Below, piece after piece: positions 44,406-52,475 of a stretch of 64,000 bases of DNA. Below the pieces are notes generated by a model that ran no database searches, was not told the DNA's origin, and worked only from the letters and a program-made list of their open reading frames with translations. This DNA is from Arthrobacter alpinus (GTDB lineage: Bacteria; Actinomycetota; Actinomycetes; Actinomycetales; Micrococcaceae): positions 2,170,001 to 2,234,000 of the forward strand of contig NZ_CP013200.1 in assembly GCF_001445575.1 (NCBI RefSeq), read 5' to 3'. Numbering within the stretch: position 1 is the stretch's first letter; every line of letters starts with the position of its first letter. Made by a program: the position numbers and the translations under genes.

Positions 44406-46213
44406 GTATCGTGCACGCGGACTCCACACCGCTCATTACCACTGGCCTTCTCTGCGCGGCAGGGTTTGTTGGGTTCAGTGCTCTGACGGTGGCGGCCGGG
44501 AACGTGGCCTCGCAATGGAAATGCGGGCAGGGGCTGAACGGACCACCAAGCCCGGTGGCTGCCGTCGGATTGTTTACCGGGAACTTTGCAGCGATCGGCC
44601 AACCACCGCCAGGATGCACGATTGGTACGGGCGCGGTCTGGGTGCTTCTTGGCCCGGTGCTGGTTCTGCTGCTGGTGGCGGTACTGTTCGCGTTCTTCCT
44701 GTGGCGGAGCTGGCGCCAGTCGGGGGCGTGGCTGCGCCAAGACATCCTCGGCAGGGACGGCATGGCCCAGAGGACCGAAGTAGTGCGCGAGTACGGGAGG
44801 CGGGCGGCCCTGAAACGGGGCAAGATCACCCGCCCAGGTCTCAAGCACCCACAATTATCTGACGTGTCCTGGACCCTGGGCACCTCACGCGGTACCAAGA
44901 TTCATGTCTCGACCGAGGAATCCATGGTCATCCAAGGCGCCCCACGCTCCGGCAAAGGACTCTTCGTTGTCATCAACGCCATCTTGGACGCACCAGGAGC
45001 GGTCGTGACGACCTCCACTCGCGCCGACAACCTTGCTGTCACCATGAAAGCCCGCGCCACCGACGGGCGCCCCGTGACAGTCTTTGACCCGCAAGGCATG
45101 TCCGGACTGACCTCCACACTGCGCTGGTCCCCAGTACGAGGATGCGAGGACCCTGACGTGGCAGTACGCCGTGCACTGGTCATTTCGGCGGATTCGAAAA
45201 TGAGCGGCGAAAACGCGGCCTGGCAGAAGCGGGCACAAATCGTCCTGCAATGCCTGCTGCACGCCGCCGCCCTCTCCGGCGAAGGCATCCAGGCGTTCCG
45301 ACGTTGGTCATCAAACCCCACACTGGCTACCGAGGCACTGGATGTCCTGAACGGGCCACGGGCAGCTTTGGGCTGGCATTCAGACCTGATGGGCATCCTC
45401 GAAGACGACCCCCGCAACACCTCCAACTCCTGGATCGGCGTCTCCGCCGCCGTCGCACCCCTCTCCTCACCCCGAGTCCTCGCCGCCTTGGACCCGGTGA
45501 ACCCGGAGGACGAATTTGATCCCCAAACCTTCATCCGCGACCGTGGAACCCTATACCTGATCGGCACTAAGTCCGGGGCAGCAGCGGCAGGTCCTTACCT
45601 GTCAGCGTTGATTGATGACATTGATGCCGCGGCCAGAGACATGGCCTTCACCGCACCGGGTGGAAGGTTAGATCCACCTCTGTCCCTGATCCTGGATGAA
45701 ATCGCGAACCTCTCGCCCTGGCCAGGACTGCCCATTGTGCTCTCAGACGGTGGCGGCATCGGGATCTCCACCCTGGTCGTCCTCCAATCCCTCTCCCAAG
45801 CCCGCTCTGGCTGGTCGATCGAGGAAGCCTCCACCATTTGGGAATCAGCCATCATCAAAGTCATCTTCGGCGGCGGCTCCGACGAGAGAGACCTGCGCGA
45901 CTTGGCCTCCCTGCTAGGGGAGCGCCGCCACACCTACAGGACCCACTCCTGGTCATCCCAAGGAAGGCAGGAAGGGGAGCAGATCCGGGACCTGCCCGTC
46001 ATTGCACTCCATGAAATTCGACGTCTGCCCGCCGGTACTGCCCTGATGATGGGGAGACGCACCCGCCCCATCCTGCTGGACCTGCGCGGTTGGCACCAAC
46101 GCCGCGACGCAGCCGCCCTGGGCCGCTCGAAGCTTGAGGCCGAAGACGCCCTCGCCCAAGGCCACATCCACCAACAAACAGTCGAGCAGGAGGCACGTGA
46201 TGAATCCCTTTGA
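44402..46213 (+). CDS. VirD4-like coupling protein (T4CP)
   Basis: A 603-aa ATPase. Two N-terminal hydrophobic segments (LITTGLLCAAGFVGFSALTV, VWVLLGPVLVLLLVAVLFAF) anchor it. Walker A (VIQGAPRSGKGLFVV) is near 178 and Walker B (LSLILDEIANLSPWPGLP) near 428, followed by GGGIGISTLVVLQSLSQ. This is the TraG/VirD4 pattern. It would deliver the relaxase-DNA complex to the channel. It overlaps the VirB4-like gene by 4 nt and the next gene by 14 nt, so it is in the same operon. Confidence 0.92.
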   Translation: MSIVHADSTPLITTGLLCAAGFVGFSALTVAAGNVASQWKCGQGLNGPPSPVAAVGLFTGNFAAIGQPPPGCTIGTGAVWVLLGPVLVLLLVAVLFAFFLWRSWRQSGAWLRQDILGRDGMAQRTEVVREYGRRAALKRGKITRPGLKHPQLSDVSWTLGTSRGTKIHVSTEESMVIQGAPRSGKGLFVVINAILDAPGAVVTTSTRADNLAVTMKARATDGRPVTVFDPQGMSGLTSTLRWSPVRGCEDPDVAVRRALVISADSKMSGENAAWQKRAQIVLQCLLHAAALSGEGIQAFRRWSSNPTLATEALDVLNGPRAALGWHSDLMGILEDDPRNTSNSWIGVSAAVAPLSSPRVLAALDPVNPEDEFDPQTFIRDRGTLYLIGTKSGAAAAGPYLSALIDDIDAAARDMAFTAPGGRLDPPLSLILDEIANLSPWPGLPIVLSDGGGIGISTLVVLQSLSQARSGWSIEEASTIWESAIIKVIFGGGSDERDLRDLASLLGERRHTYRTHSWSSQGRQEGEQIRDLPVIALHEIRRLPAGTALMMGRRTRPILLDLRGWHQRRDAAALGRSKLEAEDALAQGHIHQQTVEQEARDESL

Positions 46214-46733
46214 TGACGACGAAGCTGCCGACAGGCTCTTCGGAGACCTCTCCACAGGCGAGATCCTCCAAAGGCCACCCGACGGTCTGGAAGCGCCGAC
46301 CTATCGGTGGCGGGAGCTTGATCGAGTGAGCGCACCCAAAGCGTGGACGGCATTGAGCGGGTGGGTGTCCTGGTTCGTGGCCACGTACCGGCTGACGAGC
46401 TCGGTCGTTCCGGACTGTTGGTGGCGTCACTCGGAACTCGTCGCAGAACTATACGCCCTGCAAAAAGCTGAACTATCGTCCTACACGCCAACCGATCCTG
46501 GCTTCGGGCCGCTCGGATTCCACGAACGGCTACCCCTGGCCATTGAACGCCTGAGGATTGAGACCAGAACCATCGGCTGCGTGGGGCTGCAAGTTCACCG
46601 TGAGGTGAGCCCTCGATTGCTTCCCACTGGAGGTCCGGAGTTCCTGGCTTGGACGGCGGAGTCGCACCAAATAGTGTCTGAAAATTCAGGCGACGCTAGT
46701 CATGTGGTTGGGGGCAGTTCGCACCATGGATAA
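46200..46733 (+). CDS. DUF4913-like protein
   Basis: From ATG 46200 the product has 177 aa (MNPFDDDEAADRLFGDLSTG). The core W-x-H-x-E-like stretch (VVPDCWWRHSELVAELYALQ) with FHERLPLAIERLRIETR resembles DUF4913 proteins found on actinobacterial plasmids next to traG-type genes. There is no membrane segment or catalytic motif. It overlaps the coupling-protein gene at its start and the ArdC-like gene at its end. A role in transfer is inferred from this position. Confidence 0.6.
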   Translation: MNPFDDDEAADRLFGDLSTGEILQRPPDGLEAPTYRWRELDRVSAPKAWTALSGWVSWFVATYRLTSSVVPDCWWRHSELVAELYALQKAELSSYTPTDPGFGPLGFHERLPLAIERLRIETRTIGCVGLQVHREVSPRLLPTGGPEFLAWTAESHQIVSENSGDASHVVGGSSHHG

Positions 46734-47937
46734 GTATCACCGCAAACACGGGGACAAATTTTTAGAAGTAAGGGAGGCGGCCGCCGTGGCCCCTGCAAGC
46801 AGCAACCACCCGGACAGCAAGGAGGAAGCGGGCCGACGCCCAGCCGGCCCACGTCCGAGTAATGAGGATCGGCTGGCCGGGCTGACCCAACAACTGGAAA
46901 CCTTGCTGGAGAATGCCATTTCCACACCCGGACGCTGGCACATGCTCCTGGACACCTCAGCGACCCTGTGGCGCTACTCCGGCGGCAACATTGCCCTGCT
47001 CATGGCTCAAATGGAAGAACGCGGACAACAGCAACCATTGCTGGTGGCAGGGTTCCGAGAGTGGGAACGCCACGGCCGCAACGTACTCAAAGGAGAGCAC
47101 GCACTGTGGGTCCTCGCACCACGCACAGCAGGGAAAAACATAGATGCAACAACGGAGACTGAGGCCAAGCCAACACCGGCCATTGCCGATCAGACCAGCG
47201 GCTGCACCAAGGAAACGGATCTCCGAAAGATTGTTGGATGGCGGGCCCAAGCAGTGTTCGACGTGTCCCAAACGGAGGGGCAACCCATCTACATTCCGCG
47301 TCCCATGGTGGACGTTGGCTCCTCTCCCATGGGGTTGTGGTCATCGCTGGTTAATTTCGTGCAGAAACAAGGATTTGATGTTGAGCGATCAATGAGCCAA
47401 TACGGCCTCTCAAGCGGATACACGGACTTCGCCGGCCGCAAGATCCAGATCGGCGCCTGGCTGGGCCAAGAAGAACGCGTCGCCGTGCTGGCTCACGAAC
47501 TCGGCCACACCTGCCTCCACGGACCTGACGACAAACTCGGGAAACTTTACGGCAGCGTACTGGACCATCGCGGCCTTGCAGAAGTCGAAGCTGAATCCGT
47601 CGCCTACATGGTGTTGCGCGCCCACGGCATCGATCGCAGCGCCCAATCAGGCAGCTATCTCGCCGGATGGGCCGACCAAGTAGTGGGTGTTGAACACTCC
47701 AGCCTGTTGGGTTCACCGACCGGGATAGAGCCTGCCAGCAGGATTGAGATCGCCCGCTCCACCCTTGCCCGAGTGACCTCGGCATGCCGGTCCATCCTGG
47801 AAGTCACGCAGCCCCGCAACCTGGGCGGCAAACCTGCAACGGCCGGCGTGGCCGTTGCATGGGACCGTGTTGACCTCACCGGGCCTGTGAGTGGCCACCA
47901 ATCAAACGGTACTGCGCCGAAGATAGACGCGTTCTAA
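46726..47937 (+). CDS. ArdC-like antirestriction protein (zincin metallopeptidase)
   Basis: ATG 46726 overlaps the upstream stop (ATGGATAA); 46702 is an alternative. The 403-aa protein has an ArdC-type N-terminal ssDNA-binding domain (LENAISTPGRWHMLLDTSA, WRYSGGNIALLMAQM, FREWERHGRNVLKGEHALWV). The C-terminal metallopeptidase domain has HELGH (AVLAHELGHTCLHGP) near residue 257 and EVEAESVAYMVLRAHGID. ArdC proteins on plasmids protect incoming DNA from host restriction. It would help this defence-rich element enter new hosts. The ssb gene follows 59 bp downstream. Confidence 0.88.
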   Translation: MDKYHRKHGDKFLEVREAAAVAPASSNHPDSKEEAGRRPAGPRPSNEDRLAGLTQQLETLLENAISTPGRWHMLLDTSATLWRYSGGNIALLMAQMEERGQQQPLLVAGFREWERHGRNVLKGEHALWVLAPRTAGKNIDATTETEAKPTPAIADQTSGCTKETDLRKIVGWRAQAVFDVSQTEGQPIYIPRPMVDVGSSPMGLWSSLVNFVQKQGFDVERSMSQYGLSSGYTDFAGRKIQIGAWLGQEERVAVLAHELGHTCLHGPDDKLGKLYGSVLDHRGLAEVEAESVAYMVLRAHGIDRSAQSGSYLAGWADQVVGVEHSSLLGSPTGIEPASRIEIARSTLARVTSACRSILEVTQPRNLGGKPATAGVAVAWDRVDLTGPVSGHQSNGTAPKIDAF

Positions 47938-47996
47938 GCCAAGCAAGCATCCCGGCTGGACACGCTGGCCGGGACCATAGAAGGTAGGGAAATAAA

Positions 47997-48497
47997 ATGG
48001 GCACCAGAATCCCCGTCAGCATCAACGGCAACCTCGTCGCCGATCCGGAAATCTTCTACATGGAGTCCGGCATCCCGCACGTGAAGATGCGCGTCGCCGT
48101 CAACCAGCGCTTTCAGGCAGCCGACGGAACTTGGCGCGACGGCGTCCCCGTGTTCCACAACGTCTCCGCGTTCCGGGCATTGGCTGTGAATGTTGCCCGT
48201 TCAATGAGGAAGGGGGACCCCGTCACCGTGACCGGCGACCTCGAATTCAGGTCATTCGAGAAGGACGGTGCCCAGCACGAAGCACGCCGCATCATCGCCG
48301 AAGTCATCGGCCCGGACCTCCGGTTTGGGACAACCTCCTACGAACGGACGCCCAAGGCAAATTTGGGGGCATCCGTCGCGGCCCACGGGCCGGACCAAAC
48401 GGCGCCGGAGGTGGCCAGCGGTTGGGGAACCGCACCTGCCCAGCCGTTATCAGCGCCCTCAGTGGCAAGAGAGGCGGCCCGAGGACTCCAAATGTGA
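47997..48497 (+). CDS. ssb: Single-stranded DNA-binding protein
   Basis: A 166-aa SSB with an OB fold: ISINGNLVADPEI-like start (VSINGNLVADPEIFY), RVAVNQRF, FHNVSAFRALAVNVARSMRK and VTVTGDLEFRSFEKDG. The C-terminal tail is short and lacks the usual acidic DDDIPF-type end, as in many plasmid SSBs. It coats single-stranded DNA during transfer. GGTAGGG lies upstream as RBS. The 221 bp between its stop and the ABC-3C ATPase gene hold nothing I recognise. Confidence 0.9.
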   Translation: MGTRIPVSINGNLVADPEIFYMESGIPHVKMRVAVNQRFQAADGTWRDGVPVFHNVSAFRALAVNVARSMRKGDPVTVTGDLEFRSFEKDGAQHEARRIIAEVIGPDLRFGTTSYERTPKANLGASVAAHGPDQTAPEVASGWGTAPAQPLSAPSVAREAARGLQM

Positions 48498-48718
48498 TTT
48501 CGAGACGAGCTTTTTACCTCGCTGTCACCAGATCATTCTGAAAGTTGCAATACATTGCCACGGGATTCGCAGGCCATGGACAATCACGCACAACTCCTCG
48601 AAAATTGGGCACATTAAATCATCCGGCCCGTGCTCAGTCGGTCGGCGTCGCACTCCCTAGAGATAGGAGATGAGAGCGGGATACGCAAAACAACTTGATC
48701 GCTTCAAAGCAAATCAGA

Positions 48719-50452
48719 TCAGAAGATGACACCAAACGCGCCACCCACCTCGGTCTCGAGGATGCGACGCCGGATGCCATTCAGGAACCAATCGGAGTCT
48801 GAGAGAGCCTCTGGCACCTCGTTGCTATTCAACATGACAATGTACTGAAAATTGGAGTTCTCAGGTGCCGTGACGAGGCTTTCGACTGTTTCTAGAGCTG
48901 TCTGCGTCTGCACGGTGTCGACACCATCAAAAACGACGGAATCGTGGATGAGGAATTTGGGATGGACTCTTGGTTCCGATTCCGCCAGGAGAGTTAGGTC
49001 GTAGCTGAAGAGCTTCATCTTGCTGACGCCAGTGCTGGCTGATGCAGGTACTTTCAATGTCACTTTGTAGCCGTCTTCGTCTACTTTCACGGTAAGAGCT
49101 CCTCCTCGGCCATACAGGGACCGAATTAGAGAATCGAACCGGCTTGCGAATCTGTCAACTTCGGGCTGACGCTCGTTGAGGCTTTCCGACGCCTGTACAC
49201 GAAGTTCGCCTTTCGTGACATTCAACTCTTCCCTTGCTCTATCCCAGCGCCGCAGAGCATCAATTTGTAGGTCTAGATCGCGTACGTGAGCTTCGAGCTC
49301 GACGTGTGATCTTTGAAGCGCGAACAGTTCATCCAGGACTCCGCCGGCGCTAATTTGACTGAGGATGTTTGTTCGGCGACCAAGGCTTACACCTAACTGG
49401 CGTTCGTAGTCGGCAAGACGCCCGCGAAGATCTGTCAGCTCTTTGCCCAGGTAGCCGACGCGGTTCTCGTAGATGCGATTGTGGAACGCTTCCACTTCGT
49501 CTAAGCGGGCTAGAGCTTCCGCCTTGAACGCGCTAGTCATTTCCGCACGCAGCATTGTCAGCGTCTCATCGGCTGCCGACTGGGTGGATTCATCCAGAGA
49601 GGACTCGTGCAGGGTGACCATTTGTCGAATCATGAAGGCCTCATTTCGGAGACTATTCACCTCAACTGTCAACTGATCGGCCTGTGTGATGAGATCGTCA
49701 GGGTCATCGAGCAGAACGAAATCGCGGGCTTCCTGTGCTACCCGGTCGCGGGCAAGGATTGCTTCCTGGCGTTCGATCAAAAGATCGGCTTCATTGCCAA
49801 CTGTGGATGAGAGAAACTTTGACGAGGCGGCCGTGTCGATGGCTTTGTAGACCTGTTGCTCATCTTTGAGGTCTGCGAGTTGATTTGTAACTTGCCAATC
49901 TAGGCCCAATAAGTAGGCCGTATGAACCCGTGACGACCGGGCGGGCTGCTGCGCCATGATTTTGGTCGGATCGTCAGGTGCGGTTCTCCGGACCAAGTAG
50001 GTCAATAGAGTGCGCGAGGAGAGACGGGCTCCGTCATCGTCGGCTTCGTCTGGGAGACCAAACAGCTTCCATCCAAGGACCTGCTTCCAGGTCTCAATTC
50101 GTAGTCCTCCTTCTTCCAAGAGTGAGAGCCAAGCTGGGACTTCTCCTGAAAGGTGATGGATGTTGACACGATTTCTAGGTGATGCACAGTTTCTTGACAC
50201 TGCGATGGTCGCTCCATCAAGCATCAAAGTGAGCCGGAATTCCCAGTTATCTTCGGCCAGAGCTCCAAATTCACTTGGGAAGTTTCCTCCCAGGCAATAG
50301 TTGATGGCGCTGAGGAGGCTGGATTTTCCGCGCGCGTTTCGACTATCGGTTTTTGAGGCTTCCTCGGTTCGGTCGGCAAGGATGACGTTTAGGCCAGATT
50401 CAAAATCAATGGGGACGAAAACGTCTTTATTCGCCGATAGCTGGATCAGCAT
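48719..50452 (-). CDS. ABC-3C system ATPase (DUF2326-type)
   Basis: A 577-aa SMC/RecN-like ATPase. Walker A (TDSRNARGKSSLLSAINYCL) is at about 35-54, with Ser in place of the first Gly. Two long helical/coiled-coil stretches span about 215-420. The C-terminal Walker B-like region (FLIHDSVVFDGVD) is near 498. HDS in place of DE and the SRNxxGKS P-loop are features I associate with DUF2326-type ABC ATPases of ABC-three-component systems. ATG 50452 has GGAGGG upstream and lies inside the 3' end of the middle-component gene (26-nt overlap). It would be the ATP-driven sensor of the system. Confidence 0.85.
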   Translation of the reverse strand: MLIQLSANKDVFVPIDFESGLNVILADRTEEASKTDSRNARGKSSLLSAINYCLGGNFPSEFGALAEDNWEFRLTLMLDGATIAVSRNCASPRNRVNIHHLSGEVPAWLSLLEEGGLRIETWKQVLGWKLFGLPDEADDDGARLSSRTLLTYLVRRTAPDDPTKIMAQQPARSSRVHTAYLLGLDWQVTNQLADLKDEQQVYKAIDTAASSKFLSSTVGNEADLLIERQEAILARDRVAQEARDFVLLDDPDDLITQADQLTVEVNSLRNEAFMIRQMVTLHESSLDESTQSAADETLTMLRAEMTSAFKAEALARLDEVEAFHNRIYENRVGYLGKELTDLRGRLADYERQLGVSLGRRTNILSQISAGGVLDELFALQRSHVELEAHVRDLDLQIDALRRWDRAREELNVTKGELRVQASESLNERQPEVDRFASRFDSLIRSLYGRGGALTVKVDEDGYKVTLKVPASASTGVSKMKLFSYDLTLLAESEPRVHPKFLIHDSVVFDGVDTVQTQTALETVESLVTAPENSNFQYIVMLNSNEVPEALSDSDWFLNGIRRRILETEVGGAFGVIF

Positions 50453-50681
50453 TGGAATCCCTCCGGATCAGAATGTTCTCGTCGGAATCGATGAGAGAAA
50501 GCATGAAAAGGACGTCGAGAACCAAGACGAAGTGAAAGAAACTTGCTTTTTCGTCTATTTGATTCCGAAAGAGAAACCATGCCTCTCCGATCGTCATAGC
50601 ACTGGGCATGGTTTGCCACAAATGCAGTCCTGCGCCTACGAGAGATTCGGCTGGCGCGATGAACTTGTCAGGAAGCAGCAC
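50427..50681 (-). CDS. ABC-3C middle component (type 6-like)
   Basis: A small protein of 84 aa from GTG 50681 (MLLPDKFIAPAESLVGAGLH); a TTG at 50711 would extend it inside the effector gene. The LLPDKF start, W-rich middle (MTIGEAWFLFRNQ) and end (FHFVLVLDVLFMLSLIDSDE) match the short middle components that link ATPase and effector in ABC-3C systems, I believe of the MC6 class. It overlaps the HNH gene by 14 nt and the ATPase gene by 26 nt, showing tight translational coupling. Confidence 0.75.
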   Translation of the reverse strand: MLLPDKFIAPAESLVGAGLHLWQTMPSAMTIGEAWFLFRNQIDEKASFFHFVLVLDVLFMLSLIDSDENILIRRDSNADPAIGE

Positions 50682-51465
50682 GAGCAGCCTCGAAGATTTC
50701 GCAGATTTCAAAGAGGTGCACTACTACGGCGATTGCCGCGGCCTCGAGCAGTTCATTTCTGTTCACGCCGGCGTTGTCGAGGGCGGCCGAGCACACGAAG
50801 GAGAACAAATCGTCTCCGCTCAAGGAGGCCAGTATCCCTTCGGCGTATTTTGCTTTGAACCACTGTTGAAGGCGGGCTGAGAACCCCGGGACTCCACGTT
50901 CGCTGAAGCTAATGAACGCCTCTACCGCGGTCGTCTTCGAGATTCCCATCTTGATCAGCGCTTCTGATGCGTCACCCAAGTCGTTGGCCACCATTTTTTC
51001 GGTGATTCCAGGCGGCAAGACAAGCGTTTCAATGCCCGTTGAAACGACGCGTGGTGCGAGTCGAAGGGAAGAGCAAACCGCTTCCAATTCCGCGAATCCG
51101 ACAGCATTCATGGCATATAGTTGCCCCCGACTGACCGTCGCTTCATGATCGACCTTCATCGACCGGAGAGCCTCGGCGGTGTATTTGGCTCGCTGAGTAT
51201 CCACCACTTTATGATGCCTGTCACAAAGCACGATCAGGTTCGAAATGTCGGCACGTTCGACATCGCTCTGGGATGAGTCATATCGTGCGCCACCTGGGCT
51301 GGCAGCAAGGATGTGGGCTATCTCAGAGACCACTGTGTCCTGATCCTGTGGGTGGTCAGCTTCTTCGAATAGCTTTGACGTGCATCCGTCAAATGCGCAA
51401 TGTTGTCCAGATCGCATTAGCAGCACTTTAAGCTGTGGCGTCGTAATCGATTTCCGCGGTGAAAT
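50668..51465 (-). CDS. ABC-3C HNH-nuclease effector
   Basis: The HNH domain has RSGQHCAFDGC near the N-terminus, EIAHILAASPGGARYD, NLIVLCDRHHKVVD and a helical end. The C-terminal half (about 140-265) is the adaptor-like region. The first standard start is GTG 51426, which would drop the preceding conserved-looking SPRKSITTPQLK. The frame is open to an ATT at 51465, five bases after a strong AAAGGGGG Shine-Dalgarno sequence (51471-51478), and no other start lies between. I therefore place the start there (265 aa), either a rare ATT start or a mutated ATG. It is the first gene of the three and likely cuts DNA when activated. Confidence 0.8.
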   Translation of the reverse strand: MSPRKSITTPQLKVLLMRSGQHCAFDGCTSKLFEEADHPQDQDTVVSEIAHILAASPGGARYDSSQSDVERADISNLIVLCDRHHKVVDTQRAKYTAEALRSMKVDHEATVSRGQLYAMNAVGFAELEAVCSSLRLAPRVVSTGIETLVLPPGITEKMVANDLGDASEALIKMGISKTTAVEAFISFSERGVPGFSARLQQWFKAKYAEGILASLSGDDLFSFVCSAALDNAGVNRNELLEAAAIAVVVHLFEICEIFEAARAAS

Positions 51466-51466
51466 A

Positions 51467-51634
51467 ATGTCCCCCTTTGACGATCAACCATATCAAGAGG
51501 GCTTCGAACGCCCGGCAATTTTGGATATCGACGCGCCGAGTGTAAGACGCAGTGAACGCACTCCGAAGCGGGCCGCCAAGCAGGTAAAAACTGGGGAGCT
51601 GTGGGAGCGCGCGCTCCATGGATTTCGCCGGTAG
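51467..51634 (+). CDS. Possible small protein, low confidence
   Basis: A 55-aa ORF (MSPFDDQPYQEGFERP) with a basic C-terminus (ERTPKRAAKQVKTGEL) starts divergently, back to back with the HNH effector. No recognised motif or strong RBS. It may be a chance ORF. The rest of 51635-51866 holds no gene I can support. Confidence 0.25.
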   Translation: MSPFDDQPYQEGFERPAILDIDAPSVRRSERTPKRAAKQVKTGELWERALHGFRR

Positions 51635-51866
51635 AGTGGCGACCATTTGTGTCTCGTCAAGAAGAATGTGTCAGAGTGCATCCATTGCAAGGCAAAACTA
51701 AATTCTGGAATGGTGATGCTAGGCGATCACGGATTGACTCTACCAAGACTTGCTCTTCACATCGGCCAGGCGTGCGGAAATGAAGCGGTTGTACGTTGAC
51801 GAGGCTAAGTCGGCAGCCGTCGTGACCAGCTCGGCGGGCCGCATCACCCTATGCAGAGGCTCTGTA

Positions 51867-52448
51867 CTATGACTTGGATGGGTGGACCCGGGCAAGCGAT
51901 TGATATTTGGGACCCCTGAAGTATGGGAACGCTGCGGCGGGCGCATATGCGTGGTAGTCGGCTGCCCGGAGGTAGTAGATCTCTGGCCACGGTCCATGCA
52001 CTTGAATCTGGGCAGGATCAGGCGAAATTAAGAGCACGGAATCACGCCAGATTTCATCCGGGAGAGCCTCAACCCAGGCCCGTTGTACGTGTCCGAATTT
52101 ATCCCAGCGGATGATGGCCCATGCGCCAAGCGGATCTATGGAAAGGATGTCCAGCACCGTAACTTCGGTGGCAACACCCAGCAGGCTCTTGACGCTGGAG
52201 AAGTGTTCCCATTGCTGGACGGCATTGGTGATCCATGCCTTCGTTCGGCGCAACTTTACGAACCAAATGGCTGCCGCGCCGCCGGCCAAGACGATGGCGA
52301 CAACCATGATAGCTAGGCCTGCTGGCGAGGCTGATGGCTGTGTCAAGAACAGGCGAATGGCGATGGCGAGGCAGGCGCAGCTGATCACGGTGAGTGTGAT
52401 CGCCCAGCCGGATGTGTTCTGGGGTTTGACCATCGGATTCGTTCGCAT
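51867..52448 (-). CDS. Two-TM membrane protein of unknown function
   Basis: A 193-aa protein. Two hydrophobic segments, WAITLTVISCACLAIAIRLF (about 15-34) and GLAIMVVAIVLAGGAAAIWF (about 44-63), are followed by a soluble domain with IDPLGAWAIIRWDKFGHVQR and IWRDSVLLISPDPAQIQVHG. No known family is recognised. It is on the same strand as and 27 nt downstream of the relaxase reading, so it is likely co-transcribed with it and may be a transfer accessory gene. Confidence 0.65.
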   Translation of the reverse strand: MRTNPMVKPQNTSGWAITLTVISCACLAIAIRLFLTQPSASPAGLAIMVVAIVLAGGAAAIWFVKLRRTKAWITNAVQQWEHFSSVKSLLGVATEVTVLDILSIDPLGAWAIIRWDKFGHVQRAWVEALPDEIWRDSVLLISPDPAQIQVHGPWPEIYYLRAADYHAYAPAAAFPYFRGPKYQSLARVHPSKS

Positions 52449-52475
52449 GACTCGACCTCTGCCTATGTACTAATT

